Assembly: GCA_023136785.1 (NCBI GenBank)
Contig: JAGLQP010000127.1
Location: 1 to 6,083, forward strand
Reading direction: 5' to 3'
Length of the DNA stretch: 6,083 nucleotides
Source: Spirochaetales bacterium
Lineage (GTDB): Bacteria; Spirochaetota; Spirochaetia; SZUA-6; DRHE01
Numbering within the stretch: position 1 is the first letter of the stretch; every line of letters starts with the position of its first letter. Positions 1-6,083 of the stretch are shown one piece after another. The position numbers and the translations under genes were made by a program. The notes below the pieces were generated by a model. That model made no database searches. It saw only the letters and a program-made list of their open reading frames with translations, and was not told where the DNA came from.

Positions 1-170
1 GCATCGATCATGATGTTCCGCCAGGACGTACCGGACGATCCCGTAGAAATTCCGACAACGGGCAGCCCTTTGGCGCCTGTTGCCTTCTGTCCGCCTGCGC
101 TCAGGGCGACGGTACCCGCCACCAGGAGCACCAGGGCGATTCCGATGAGTTTGAGAACCTTTTTCTTCAT
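1..170 (-). CDS. Periplasmic sugar-binding protein of an ABC transporter (N-terminus only)
   Basis: The first 56 codons of a secreted solute-binding protein are present; the gene runs off the left edge. The N-terminus is a signal peptide: a basic MKKK start, a hydrophobic core at about residues 8-23, and a likely signal-peptidase I site around residues 24-25 (ALSA, then GGQK). No lipobox cysteine is visible. The mature part opens with LPVVGISTGSSGTSW (from about residue 36), which looks like the first beta-strand and ligand loop of the type 1 periplasmic-binding fold used for sugars (Peripla_BP_4-like). The ATG at 170 is chosen because the signal peptide starts there and GGAGGT lies 4 nt upstream. 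The frame is also open to a GTG at 230, which has its own Shine-Dalgarno, but that start would put 20 polar residues before the signal peptide. The ligand is unknown; sugar is inferred from the fold and from the sugar-enzyme neighbours. Confidence 0.72.
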   Translation of the reverse strand, partial: MKKKVLKLIGIALVLLVAGTVALSAGGQKATGAKGLPVVGISTGSSGTSWRNIMID

Positions 171-174
171 ACAT

Positions 175-180
175 ACCTCC
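175..180 (-). promoter_or_regulatory. Ribosome binding site of the sugar-binding protein
   Basis: GGAGGT on the minus strand lies 4 nt before the ATG at 170. It supports this start over the in-frame GTG at 230. The spacing is slightly short, but the match to the anti-Shine-Dalgarno sequence is full. Confidence 0.65.
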
Positions 181-232
181 GTATTTTTTTGGTTTCTCTC
201 TTTAATCTTAGTTCTTGTCAACTCGTGCACTT

Positions 233-301
233 TCACCTCCTTTGTATGTTTTTTGGTAGGAGCCTACGACTCCTGTTGCCTCCATCCGCCTGCGCCGGCA
301 C
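233..301 (-). CDS. Possible 22-codon leader ORF between the ene-reductase and the binding protein
   Basis: A GTG at 301 is preceded by AAGGAGG (312-306), with 4 nt between, right behind the TAA of the ene-reductase gene. The frame encodes 22 residues rich in Arg (start VPAQADGGNR, end KNIQRR) and stops with a TGA at 235-233. That stop overlaps a second strong Shine-Dalgarno, AAAGGAGGTG (243-234), as expected for translational coupling. I know no family for this peptide. The start is GTG, the spacing is tight and the ORF is short enough to be chance. It may simply be untranslated spacer with purine-rich tracts, or a leader that modulates the binding-protein gene. What is directly seen is the pair of Shine-Dalgarno matches and the frame; translation is inference. 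Confidence 0.2.
   Translation of the reverse strand: MPAQADGGNRSRRLLPKNIQRR
234..243 (-). promoter_or_regulatory. Strong Shine-Dalgarno without an obvious gene
   Basis: AAAGGAGGTG on the minus strand is a near-perfect anti-16S match. It sits 5 nt before a GTG at 230-228, which opens a frame continuous with the binding-protein gene 20 codons downstream. It would give an N-terminally extended form of that protein or serve as a standby ribosome site. The downstream ATG at 170 remains the preferred start because the signal peptide begins there. Confidence 0.35.
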
Positions 302-312
302 ACCACCTCCTT

Positions 313-2439
313 TTATACCTTGCAACTCGGGTCGGTGGGAAGACTGGCGATGATCTCGGCGTTGGCGTTGATCTTCAGGTCTTCGTTCAGAATCAAGCCG
401 ATGTTGGCGCCGTCGGTAACCGCGCCGCGCAGGTTTCGGACTTTCTTGGCATCGCCGATCTTGGTAACCACCAATCCGGCCTTCCGATACTCCGTGTACA
501 GATCGTCGTTTACCTCCACGTCCGCCAGGACAACGTTGTCGACCTCGAGAGTGGAACGCTCGAACTCTCCGTCGATCAGGACGACTTCACCGTTCTTCCC
601 GATCTCGAGCACAGACGAGTCGGAGATGATCGTCACGGGATGCTCAAGGGTCTTGCTGGAAAGCCCCTCGCCCTGGCCGCCCTTGAAGCGCTTGACCATG
701 ATGTCCTTGTGGCAGGGTTCCATCCAGGGAGCGAACTCGTGATTCTTGGTCACGATGTAGATCTTTTTGCCCGCGGTCCCCAGCTTTTCAGCCGCATCTA
801 CTGCGCCGTAGTAGTCACCCCAGATCAGGACTGTATCGCCGACCTTTGCAGGCTCCGGTTTGCCGCCCTCGGGCCAGTACTCGCAGTTTTTCATCTGGCA
901 GCGCAGCACGTCCTCGAAGGTGCAGACTCTGTCCGAGTCGACACCGGGGATGTCCGGCCGCACCACCCGGCTGCCGGTGGAAACCAGGACGGCGTCGAAA
1001 GCTTTGAGATCCGCCGCTTTCGGCACGGTTTCGTACTTGACTTCGACACCCAGGTTGGCGATCTGACGACGGAGCCAATCGGCGTACCATTTCATCTTAT
1101 TCTTTCCATGGACCGTACAGCAGTACAGTATGGCGCCGCCGATCTCGTTGCTCTTCTCGAACACGGTGACGTTGTGTCCCCGAAGCGTAGCGATCCGCGC
1201 GGCTTCCAGACCTGCCGGCCCGCCGCCGACAACCGCCACGTTGAGCTTCTTGTCGGCAGGACCGAATTTGATAAACCGCTCATCTCCCACCGCCGGGTTG
1301 ATGGCGCAGCGCATGTGGCGTTTGATCATCAGGGATTCCTGCCAGCAGCCGACCAGACAGGAGATACACTTGCGGATCTCCTCCTTCTTGCCGGCCGCCG
1401 CCTTGTTGGCCCAGTAGGGATCGGCGATCATCTGACGGGAGAATCCGACCATGTCTGTCTTGCCCTCGGCCAGGATCTTCTCGCAGTACTCCGGGTCACG
1501 CAGGGTGTGGCTGGTGATGACCGGGATCTCCACGTGCTTCTTGATCTCTTCGGCGGTGTAGGTGTTCCAGCCCTGCTGATAGTACATCGGATCCATGGTG
1601 GGACCGGGCATCTCGAAAATACCGGCGCTGATATCGAGGAAAGCCACACCGTGTTCCTCGAACATCTCAGCCGCTTTGGCACTCTCCTCGAGCCAGCGGC
1701 CGCCCTCGATCCACTCCTCACCGGAGTAGCGGATACCGATGGGGAAATCCGGACCGCACTTGAACTGGATGGCGTGGACGATCTCCAGAGGGAAACGCAT
1801 GCGGCTGGCAAAGCTGCCGCCGAAGCGGTCGTTCCTCTTATTCACATACGGGCTCATGAACTGGGCAATCAGGTAGCCGTGAGCCCCGTGCAGCTCCACC
1901 GAATCGAAACCGGCCTGTTGCAGCCTCCAGGCGCCTTCGGCAAACTTATCGACCAGGTCGTAGATCTCGTCGATGGACATAGCCCGGATGCCCTTGCCCT
2001 TGGCTTCCGCCGCGGCGTAGACCACCTCGTGACCGGCGGAGGCGGGGATGTCGGCCACCTGGTCCGTGGCCGAGATCAGGTCCTTCCGCGGCCAGGCAGC
2101 CTGCCGGCCCGGATGCTGGATCTGCAGGGAGGTCTTGGCTCCGTGACGGTGCATGGCCTCGGCCAGCTCGGCCAGGCCCGGGATCAGGGGATCTTCGTCC
2201 ACGGCTATGCAGGACGCGGTTGGACGGCCGGTCTTCTTGTCCGGGGTGGACGCCCCGCAGATGATGAAGCCGCAGCCGCCTTTGGCGACCTCTTCGTGGT
2301 AGGTGATGACCCGCTGGTTGATCGATCCATCGGCGTTTGCCGAAGATATGTCCGTCGGCACATGGCAGACCCGGTTCGGCACCTCGAAGTTCCCGATACG
2401 GATCGGTGTGAATAGATGGGGATATTTGTTTTCACTCAT
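313..2439 (-). CDS. FadH / enoate-reductase-type NADH:flavin oxidoreductase (FMN, 4Fe-4S, FAD)
   Basis: A 708-residue member of the old-yellow-enzyme family in the long architecture of 2,4-dienoyl-CoA reductase, enoate reductase and the bile-acid enzymes BaiCD/BaiH. Residues 1-345 form the FMN TIM barrel: an early LFTPIRIGN, QIQHPGRQ (106-113), HGAHGYLIAQF (184-194, with the family's active-site Tyr at 189) and NDRFGGS. Cys358, 361, 365 and 378 (Cx2Cx3Cx12C) should bind the 4Fe-4S cluster linking FMN to FAD. Residues about 399-435 are a Rossmann FAD motif (GGGPAG 405-410, Glu428). The second dinucleotide motif reads GDYYGA (541-546) and lacks the usual central glycine. No signal peptide, so cytoplasmic. 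Expected reaction: NAD(P)H reduction of an activated C=C bond; the substrate is unknown. The ATG at 2439 is chosen because GAGGA sits 7 nt upstream and the family begins near here; a TTG at 2475 adds 12 poor-looking residues. It lies 72 bp after the regulator gene, probably co-transcribed with it. Confidence 0.9.
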   Translation of the reverse strand: MSENKYPHLFTPIRIGNFEVPNRVCHVPTDISSANADGSINQRVITYHEEVAKGGCGFIICGASTPDKKTGRPTASCIAVDEDPLIPGLAELAEAMHRHGAKTSLQIQHPGRQAAWPRKDLISATDQVADIPASAGHEVVYAAAEAKGKGIRAMSIDEIYDLVDKFAEGAWRLQQAGFDSVELHGAHGYLIAQFMSPYVNKRNDRFGGSFASRMRFPLEIVHAIQFKCGPDFPIGIRYSGEEWIEGGRWLEESAKAAEMFEEHGVAFLDISAGIFEMPGPTMDPMYYQQGWNTYTAEEIKKHVEIPVITSHTLRDPEYCEKILAEGKTDMVGFSRQMIADPYWANKAAAGKKEEIRKCISCLVGCWQESLMIKRHMRCAINPAVGDERFIKFGPADKKLNVAVVGGGPAGLEAARIATLRGHNVTVFEKSNEIGGAILYCCTVHGKNKMKWYADWLRRQIANLGVEVKYETVPKAADLKAFDAVLVSTGSRVVRPDIPGVDSDRVCTFEDVLRCQMKNCEYWPEGGKPEPAKVGDTVLIWGDYYGAVDAAEKLGTAGKKIYIVTKNHEFAPWMEPCHKDIMVKRFKGGQGEGLSSKTLEHPVTIISDSSVLEIGKNGEVVLIDGEFERSTLEVDNVVLADVEVNDDLYTEYRKAGLVVTKIGDAKKVRNLRGAVTDGANIGLILNEDLKINANAEIIASLPTDPSCKV

Positions 2440-2482
2440 ACAGGTTTCCTCGTTCCTTCCTCTGTTTTTCTGCAAAGCAACA

Positions 2483-2498
2483 GATGTCCGTTGACATC
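2483..2498 (-). repeat. Small inverted repeat between regulator and ene-reductase genes
   Basis: GATGTC-AACG-GACATC on the minus strand is a perfect 6-bp dyad with a 4-nt loop, 13 bp after the regulator stop codon. It is followed by TGTTGCTTTGC rather than a U-tract, so it is not a convincing intrinsic terminator. It could be an mRNA processing or stability hairpin, or chance. Confidence 0.3.
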
Positions 2499-2511
2499 AA
2501 GCTTAACTTCC

Positions 2512-3192
2512 TTAATTATCCCGCGCGTTGTCCGCGGCCTTCTGCTCCATCAGGTACTCGACCAGTTTGTTGGCATGATACGACAGAAGCTCGGCTACCT
2601 TCGCCGTGTCGCTGAGTTCGACTGCCTGTAGAATCTTCTCATGCTCTCTCGCCAGTTCGGTCGGATCTACGATACGCAGAAAGTCCATGATGAAGCGGGT
2701 ACGCACCTCGAAGGCGAGAGAATCCCACAGGCTGAGGAGAATCTGATTCCCCGCAGTCGCGACGATCAGTCGGTGAAACAGCTGATTCTGGTCCTGGTAC
2801 TCCACCCAGTCGCGGCGGCGCGCCGCGTCCTGGATGTGCATACTGTACTGCCTCAGGGCGTCCAAGATGCCCCTGAGTTTTTCTCCGGCCAAACGTGCGG
2901 CCAGCGTTTCGAGAACCCCTTTCACGTGCAGAGCTTCAACGGTTTCGGAAACCGTAACCTCCCGCACCCGAGCCCCTCGATGAACCCAGTAGTCCAGGAC
3001 ACGAATAGCGGCCAGCTCCCGGATCGCTTCCCGCACCGGGATCGTGCTCACGTGAAGCTCTTCGGCGATACGGGCTTCGATGACCTTGTCTCCAGGAGCA
3101 AGCTCCCCGGTGGCGACTTTGTTGAGGATGTGATTGCGAACTTGCTGGCTGAGGGAATATCGATTGGCTGTGGATCCATCCGGCACATCCAT
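2512..3192 (-). CDS. GntR-family transcriptional regulator, FadR/FCD subfamily
   Basis: A 226-residue regulator of the usual length for the subfamily. Residues about 12-78 are the winged helix-turn-helix: SLSQQVRNHILNKVATGELAPGDKV, then ARIAEELHVSTIPVREAIREL with the recognition helix, then a wing around HRGARV. Residues about 85-215 are an all-helical FCD ligand domain. The metal-site histidines of the family are visible as His140 (LFHRLI), His184 (REHEKI) and His206 (SYHANKL). The fourth ligand position, four residues before His140, is Asn136 where many members have Asp. FCD proteins usually bind carboxylates or sugar acids and act as repressors, so this one probably senses an intermediate of the adjacent pathway. 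The ATG at 3192 has AGGA 8 nt upstream; the only nearby alternative is GTG at codon 3. It is likely autoregulated through the palindrome across its promoter, and probably forms an operon with the downstream ene-reductase. Confidence 0.9.
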   Translation of the reverse strand: MDVPDGSTANRYSLSQQVRNHILNKVATGELAPGDKVIEARIAEELHVSTIPVREAIRELAAIRVLDYWVHRGARVREVTVSETVEALHVKGVLETLAARLAGEKLRGILDALRQYSMHIQDAARRRDWVEYQDQNQLFHRLIVATAGNQILLSLWDSLAFEVRTRFIMDFLRIVDPTELAREHEKILQAVELSDTAKVAELLSYHANKLVEYLMEQKAADNARDN

Positions 3193-3202
3193 GGTAGGGA
3201 TC

Positions 3203-3222
3203 CTATATTATATATGATATAG
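3203..3222. promoter_or_regulatory. 20-bp palindrome over the -10 region, candidate operator
   Basis: CTATATCATATATAATATAG (minus strand) matches its own reverse complement at 18 of 20 positions. It covers the -10 box and part of the spacer of the regulator promoter. Binding here would block RNA polymerase, as expected for autorepression by a dimeric GntR protein. The alternative is simple AT-richness: the alternating TA content makes palindromes easy to find, so this is suggestive only. Confidence 0.4.
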
Positions 3223-3233
3223 TTTTTTGTCAA
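3205..3233 (-). promoter_or_regulatory. Sigma-70-type promoter of the GntR regulator
   Basis: On the minus strand a perfect TTGACA -35 box (3233-3228) is followed after 17 bp by TAATAT (3210-3205), or after 15 bp by TATAAT (3212-3207). The expected transcription start, about 3198-3200, is only 6-8 nt before the ATG at 3192. The mRNA would then be almost leaderless and would lose the AGGA at 3204-3201. Confidence 0.6.
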
Positions 3234-3310
3234 GAGCAGATCGAACAGATCGAGCATTTTTGCTGCCCGTAGAACCCCGAAACAGGCTTCAGTACCATTG
3301 GAGAAACCCG

Positions 3311-3337
3311 AAATTTTAAAGTTTTCCTTTAAAATTT
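3311..3337. repeat. Perfect 11-bp AT-rich inverted repeat
   Basis: AAATTTTAAAG (3311-3321), a 5-nt loop TTTTC and CTTTAAAATTT (3327-3337) form an uninterrupted 11-bp dyad. It lies about 78 bp upstream of the regulator's -35 box and 150 bp after the stop of the isomerase gene. With one G:C pair and no trailing U-tract on either strand it is a poor intrinsic terminator. A protein-binding site or an AT-rich UP/curvature element is more plausible. Confidence 0.5.
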
Positions 3338-3377
3338 GCACACAACCCCAATGGCGGTGACGCGCCGCATTCCCGAA

Positions 3378-3394
3378 TGGGCCAAATTGTCCCA
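3378..3394. promoter_or_regulatory. Palindrome 1 of a tandem pair, candidate operator
   Basis: TGGGCCAAATTGTCCCA is a 17-bp dyad with 7 of 8 base pairs matching around a central A. It shares the layout TGGG-N-CA-N3-TG-N-CCCA with the palindrome directly next to it. It lies between the isomerase and regulator genes, about 180 bp upstream of the predicted regulator transcription start. Confidence 0.45.
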
Positions 3395-3411
3395 TGGGTC
3401 ATTCTGACCCA
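3395..3411. promoter_or_regulatory. Palindrome 2 of a tandem pair, candidate operator
   Basis: TGGGTCATTCTGACCCA is a perfect 17-bp dyad (arms 7 bp, loop TTC), extended to 8 bp by the flanking A at 3394 and T at 3412. It abuts palindrome 1 with no gap, so the two centres are 17 bp apart and do not sit a whole number of helical turns apart. In RNA it could also fold as an 8-bp hairpin in the 3' region of the isomerase transcript, but no U-tract follows. Confidence 0.5.
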
Positions 3412-3489
3412 TTGACCTTGCCGATCAAAGGCTACCGTATCTAACGCCGGCTTGGCGATCTTTCTGAGTGGAATTGCCGCCGGCTGAGC

Positions 3490-4410
3490 TCAAGCCCCCG
3501 GCAGGAACTGCCGCACATAGTTCCGGCTCTGGATCAAGGAATCTTTTCGATCCCGGAAGGATTCCTCAAAGGCCCGGTCCTCAACCTCGACACAGGCGGA
3601 CCCCTTGAAACCGATATCGGTCAGGGCGGAGAAGTACTTGCCCCAGTCCACATCCCCCAGCCCCGGTAGTTTCGGAGAGTGGTACTCCAACGGAGTGGCC
3701 AGAATGCCGACCTCGGCGAGCCGATCGGGCAGGATCTTGGCGTCCTTGATGTGGGCATGGAAGATGCGGTCCTTGAACTCATAGATCGGCCGGATGTAGT
3801 TCATCTGCATCCAGATCATATGGGAGGGATCGTAGTTCAGCCCGAAGTACTCGGAGGGGATCGTTTTGAACATCCGTCGCCAGATCACGGGGCTGAAGGC
3901 CATGTTTTTCCCTCCGGGCCACTCATCTCCGGTGAAGAACATCGGACAGTTCTCGATGCCGATCTTCACCTTCCTCTGCTCCGCATGCTTGATGATCCCC
4001 GGCCAGAGCTTCTCGAAGAGCTTGAAGTTATCCTCCAGGCTCTTGGTGTGGTCCCGGCCGATGAAGGTATTGGCGATGCCCACGCCGAGCTTGGCCGAGG
4101 CGTCTATGACCTTGAGAAAGTGCTCCGCGTAGACCGAGGCCTGCGGGCTGTCTTCGAGATAGTTGGGATAGTATCCCAGGCCGGAGATGGACACGTTCTT
4201 CTTCTCGCAGTAGTCCCGGATCTCCTTGACCCGTTTGTCATCGAGACTGTTCACGTCAATATGGGTCACCCCGGCATAGCGGCGTTCCGCCTTGCCCACC
4301 GGCCAGCAGAGCATCTCTACGCAGTCGTAGCCTATCTCTGCGGCCAGATCCACTGTTTCCTCGAAACTGAGGTCTTCGACAACGGCGCTGACGAAACCAA
4401 GTTTTATCAT
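3490..4410 (-). CDS. Sugar phosphate isomerase/epimerase-like TIM-barrel protein
   Basis: A 306-residue protein of the xylose-isomerase-like / AP-endonuclease-2 TIM-barrel superfamily, of normal length, cytoplasmic with no signal peptide. It starts with a first strand [11 protein letters not shown]. The usual divalent-metal ligands can be placed: Glu153 (KIGIENCP), Asp194 (NYDPSH, with His197), His220 (HAHIKDA, with His218) and Glu275 (CVEVED). Family members isomerise or epimerise sugars and sugar phosphates, dehydrate inosose, or cleave oxidised glycosides; which applies here cannot be told. The gene follows the Gfo/Idh/MocA dehydrogenase by 29 bp and has AAGGAG 8 nt before its ATG, so the two form one translation-coupled unit and probably act in sequence on one sugar. 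An early Cys/Trp pair ([11 protein letters not shown], about residues 34-44) suggests an aromatic substrate pocket, by inference. Confidence 0.88.
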   Translation of the reverse strand: MIKLGFVSAVVEDLSFEETVDLAAEIGYDCVEMLCWPVGKAERRYAGVTHIDVNSLDDKRVKEIRDYCEKKNVSISGLGYYPNYLEDSPQASVYAEHFLKVIDASAKLGVGIANTFIGRDHTKSLEDNFKLFEKLWPGIIKHAEQRKVKIGIENCPMFFTGDEWPGGKNMAFSPVIWRRMFKTIPSEYFGLNYDPSHMIWMQMNYIRPIYEFKDRIFHAHIKDAKILPDRLAEVGILATPLEYHSPKLPGLGDVDWGKYFSALTDIGFKGSACVEVEDRAFEESFRDRKDSLIQSRNYVRQFLPGA

Positions 4411-4418
4411 AATTCTCG

Positions 4419-4424
4419 CTCCTT
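4419..4424 (-). promoter_or_regulatory. Ribosome binding site of the TIM-barrel gene
   Basis: AAGGAG on the minus strand, 8 nt before the ATG at 4410, lies inside the 29-bp gap after the dehydrogenase stop (TGA at 4442-4440). It fixes the start and supports an operon. Confidence 0.7.
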
Positions 4425-4439
4425 AGTGTTGGTTTTTGG

Positions 4440-5594
<1,155 letters not shown>

Positions 5595-5627
5595 GCTTCT
5601 CTCCTGGTTTGAAGTTGAGATGTGCAG

Positions 5628-5656
5628 ATACTAAGACCGTTTCTGCAGGGTGTCAA
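5628..5656 (-). promoter_or_regulatory. Sigma-70-type promoter of the dehydrogenase/TIM-barrel operon
   Basis: A perfect TTGACA (5656-5651) is followed after exactly 17 bp by TAGTAT (5633-5628, 4 of 6 consensus). The predicted start near 5621 gives a leader of about 26 nt that contains the AGGAG at 5605-5601. It lies just past the end of the outer-membrane protein gene, so the dehydrogenase can be transcribed independently. Confidence 0.6.
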
Positions 5657-5659
5657 GGA

Positions 5660-5675
5660 TGATCCACCCGGATCA
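5660..5675 (-). repeat. Short inverted repeat over the outer-membrane gene stop codon
   Basis: TGATCC-GGGT-GGATCA on the minus strand, a 6-bp stem with a 4-nt loop, includes the TGA stop at 5675-5673. No U-run follows, since the next bases are TCCTTGACA, the -35 box of the next operon. It is at best a weak terminator. Confidence 0.25.
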
Positions 5676-6083
5676 ATAGCGCAGCGCCGGGCCGATCGAG
5701 AAAGTCATGGATCGCCAGACAACTTCGTTCAACCGGGTCACGAGGTAGCTTCCGTCGTTCCTGAAGGTTATGTCGAGTCCGGGTCCCGCCTCCCAATACT
5801 CGATTCCAAAGGAGCATTTCAGGACCCACCATTGATTGATCATGAAATCGAGGGAAATCTCCCCCTCCACACCTATGCCGAAGGCTCTATGAAAAAAGCT
5901 GACTGGATGGGCTAAATCGGGTCTCAGGTTCCAGTCCGCCAGTGCGATATAGGCTGCACCGTGGACAGCAAGCACAACACCCAGGCTCAACCGTTCGGCA
6001 ATTTCGGCATCGATCGCAGCCCCGGTCCACATACTCCCCCAATGGGCAACGTAACGGCTGTTGAGACCGGCAACGGGCCCGGT
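5673..6083 (-). CDS. Probable outer-membrane beta-barrel protein (C-terminal part)
   Basis: The frame is open from the right edge to a TGA at 5675-5673, giving the last 136 residues of a longer protein; the Met at 6032 is internal, since 17 more sense codons lie upstream within the window. Alternating hydrophobic/polar stretches such as GIGVEGEISLDFMI, WVLKCSFGIEYW and WRSMTFSIGPALRY look like paired transmembrane beta-strands separated by polar loops. The chain ends in an aromatic residue (Tyr), as outer-membrane barrels usually do for recognition by the BAM machinery. No named family is certain. The size of the strands and the loop arrangement vaguely recall omptin proteases, but I cannot place catalytic residues. 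No clear functional link to the sugar genes is visible, and a promoter separates it from them. Confidence 0.55.
   Translation of the reverse strand, partial: TGPVAGLNSRYVAHWGSMWTGAAIDAEIAERLSLGVVLAVHGAAYIALADWNLRPDLAHPVSFFHRAFGIGVEGEISLDFMINQWWVLKCSFGIEYWEAGPGLDITFRNDGSYLVTRLNEVVWRSMTFSIGPALRY

Noticed and set aside
216..221. TTGACA on the minus strand before the binding-protein gene, as a -35 box
   Set aside because: No acceptable -10 hexamer is found 15-19 bp downstream; the position there reads GAGAAA.
251..273. AGGAG/CTCCT hairpin in the left gap as a terminator
   Set aside because: On the minus strand the stem is followed by an A-rich stretch rather than U's. On the plus strand the T-run precedes the stem, and no gene is read in that direction.
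10..2415. An 801-codon plus-strand open frame opposite the ene-reductase
   Set aside because: It runs in the codon-aligned antisense phase of a clear minus-strand gene, so it stays open simply because that gene rarely uses TTA, CTA and TCA codons. Its translation has no recognisable domain, and it starts inside the oppositely oriented binding-protein gene.
2440..2475. A 12-residue N-terminal extension of the ene-reductase from a TTG codon
   Set aside because: The ATG at 2439 has a well-placed GAGGA, and the protein family starts close to it. The extension contains the purine-rich ribosome site itself.
2492..2515. Plus-strand TTGACA with an AT-rich hexamer about 16-17 bp downstream, as a divergent promoter
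   Set aside because: It would read antisense into the regulator gene, the -10 candidates (TAATTA or AATTAT) are poor, and the hexamer overlaps the regulator's stop region. Chance match is more likely.
3338..3378. A sigma-54 promoter downstream of the tandem palindromes, suggested by their enhancer-like distance
   Set aside because: The best candidate (TTGGGGTTGTGTGCAAA on the minus strand) has GG and GC eight bases apart instead of ten, so the -24/-12 spacing fails.

Overview
The window carries a set of genes that all read on the minus strand. It looks like part of a carbohydrate or glycoside catabolism locus from a heterotrophic, outer-membrane-bearing bacterium of moderately high GC. The truncated binding protein at the left edge has a signal peptide running into 'ALSAGGQK'. 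That style of mature N-terminus is common in spirochaete solute-binding proteins, and the right-edge fragment looks like the C-terminus of an outer-membrane beta-barrel. A Spirochaeta-like host is therefore my best guess, at modest confidence; no rRNA or other phylogenetic marker is present.

In transcription order (right to left): (1) positions 6083-5673, the C-terminal 136 residues of a probable beta-barrel outer-membrane protein; (2) a consensus-like sigma-70 promoter (5656-5628) driving a two-gene unit: a Gfo/Idh/MocA NAD(P)-dependent sugar dehydrogenase (5594-4440) and, 29 bp on, a xylose-isomerase-like TIM-barrel isomerase/epimerase (4410-3490); (3) a 297-bp regulatory gap (3489-3193) unusually dense in dyad symmetry: two abutting 17-bp palindromes of the same layout, a perfect 11-bp AT-rich inverted repeat, and a promoter whose -10 region lies inside a near-perfect 20-bp palindrome; (4) a GntR-family regulator with an FCD ligand domain (3192-2512); (5) a 708-residue FMN/4Fe-4S/FAD ene-reductase of the FadH / enoate-reductase type (2439-313); (6) a 142-bp gap with three strong Shine-Dalgarno sequences and a possible 22-codon ORF; (7) the first 56 codons of a periplasmic sugar-binding protein (170-1), presumably the first gene of an ABC transporter continuing outside the window.

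A working model, which is inference: a sugar or glycoside is imported by the ABC system, oxidised by the Gfo/Idh/MocA enzyme, and isomerised or cleaved by the TIM-barrel protein. The ene-reductase would act on an alpha,beta-unsaturated product or aglycone, and the FCD regulator would sense an acidic or sugar intermediate. The combination resembles oxidise-then-eliminate (3-keto-glycoside) chemistry, but substrate identity cannot be read from sequence. No RNA genes, CRISPR arrays or mobile elements were seen. There is no convincing plus-strand gene; the long plus-strand frames are antisense shadows.
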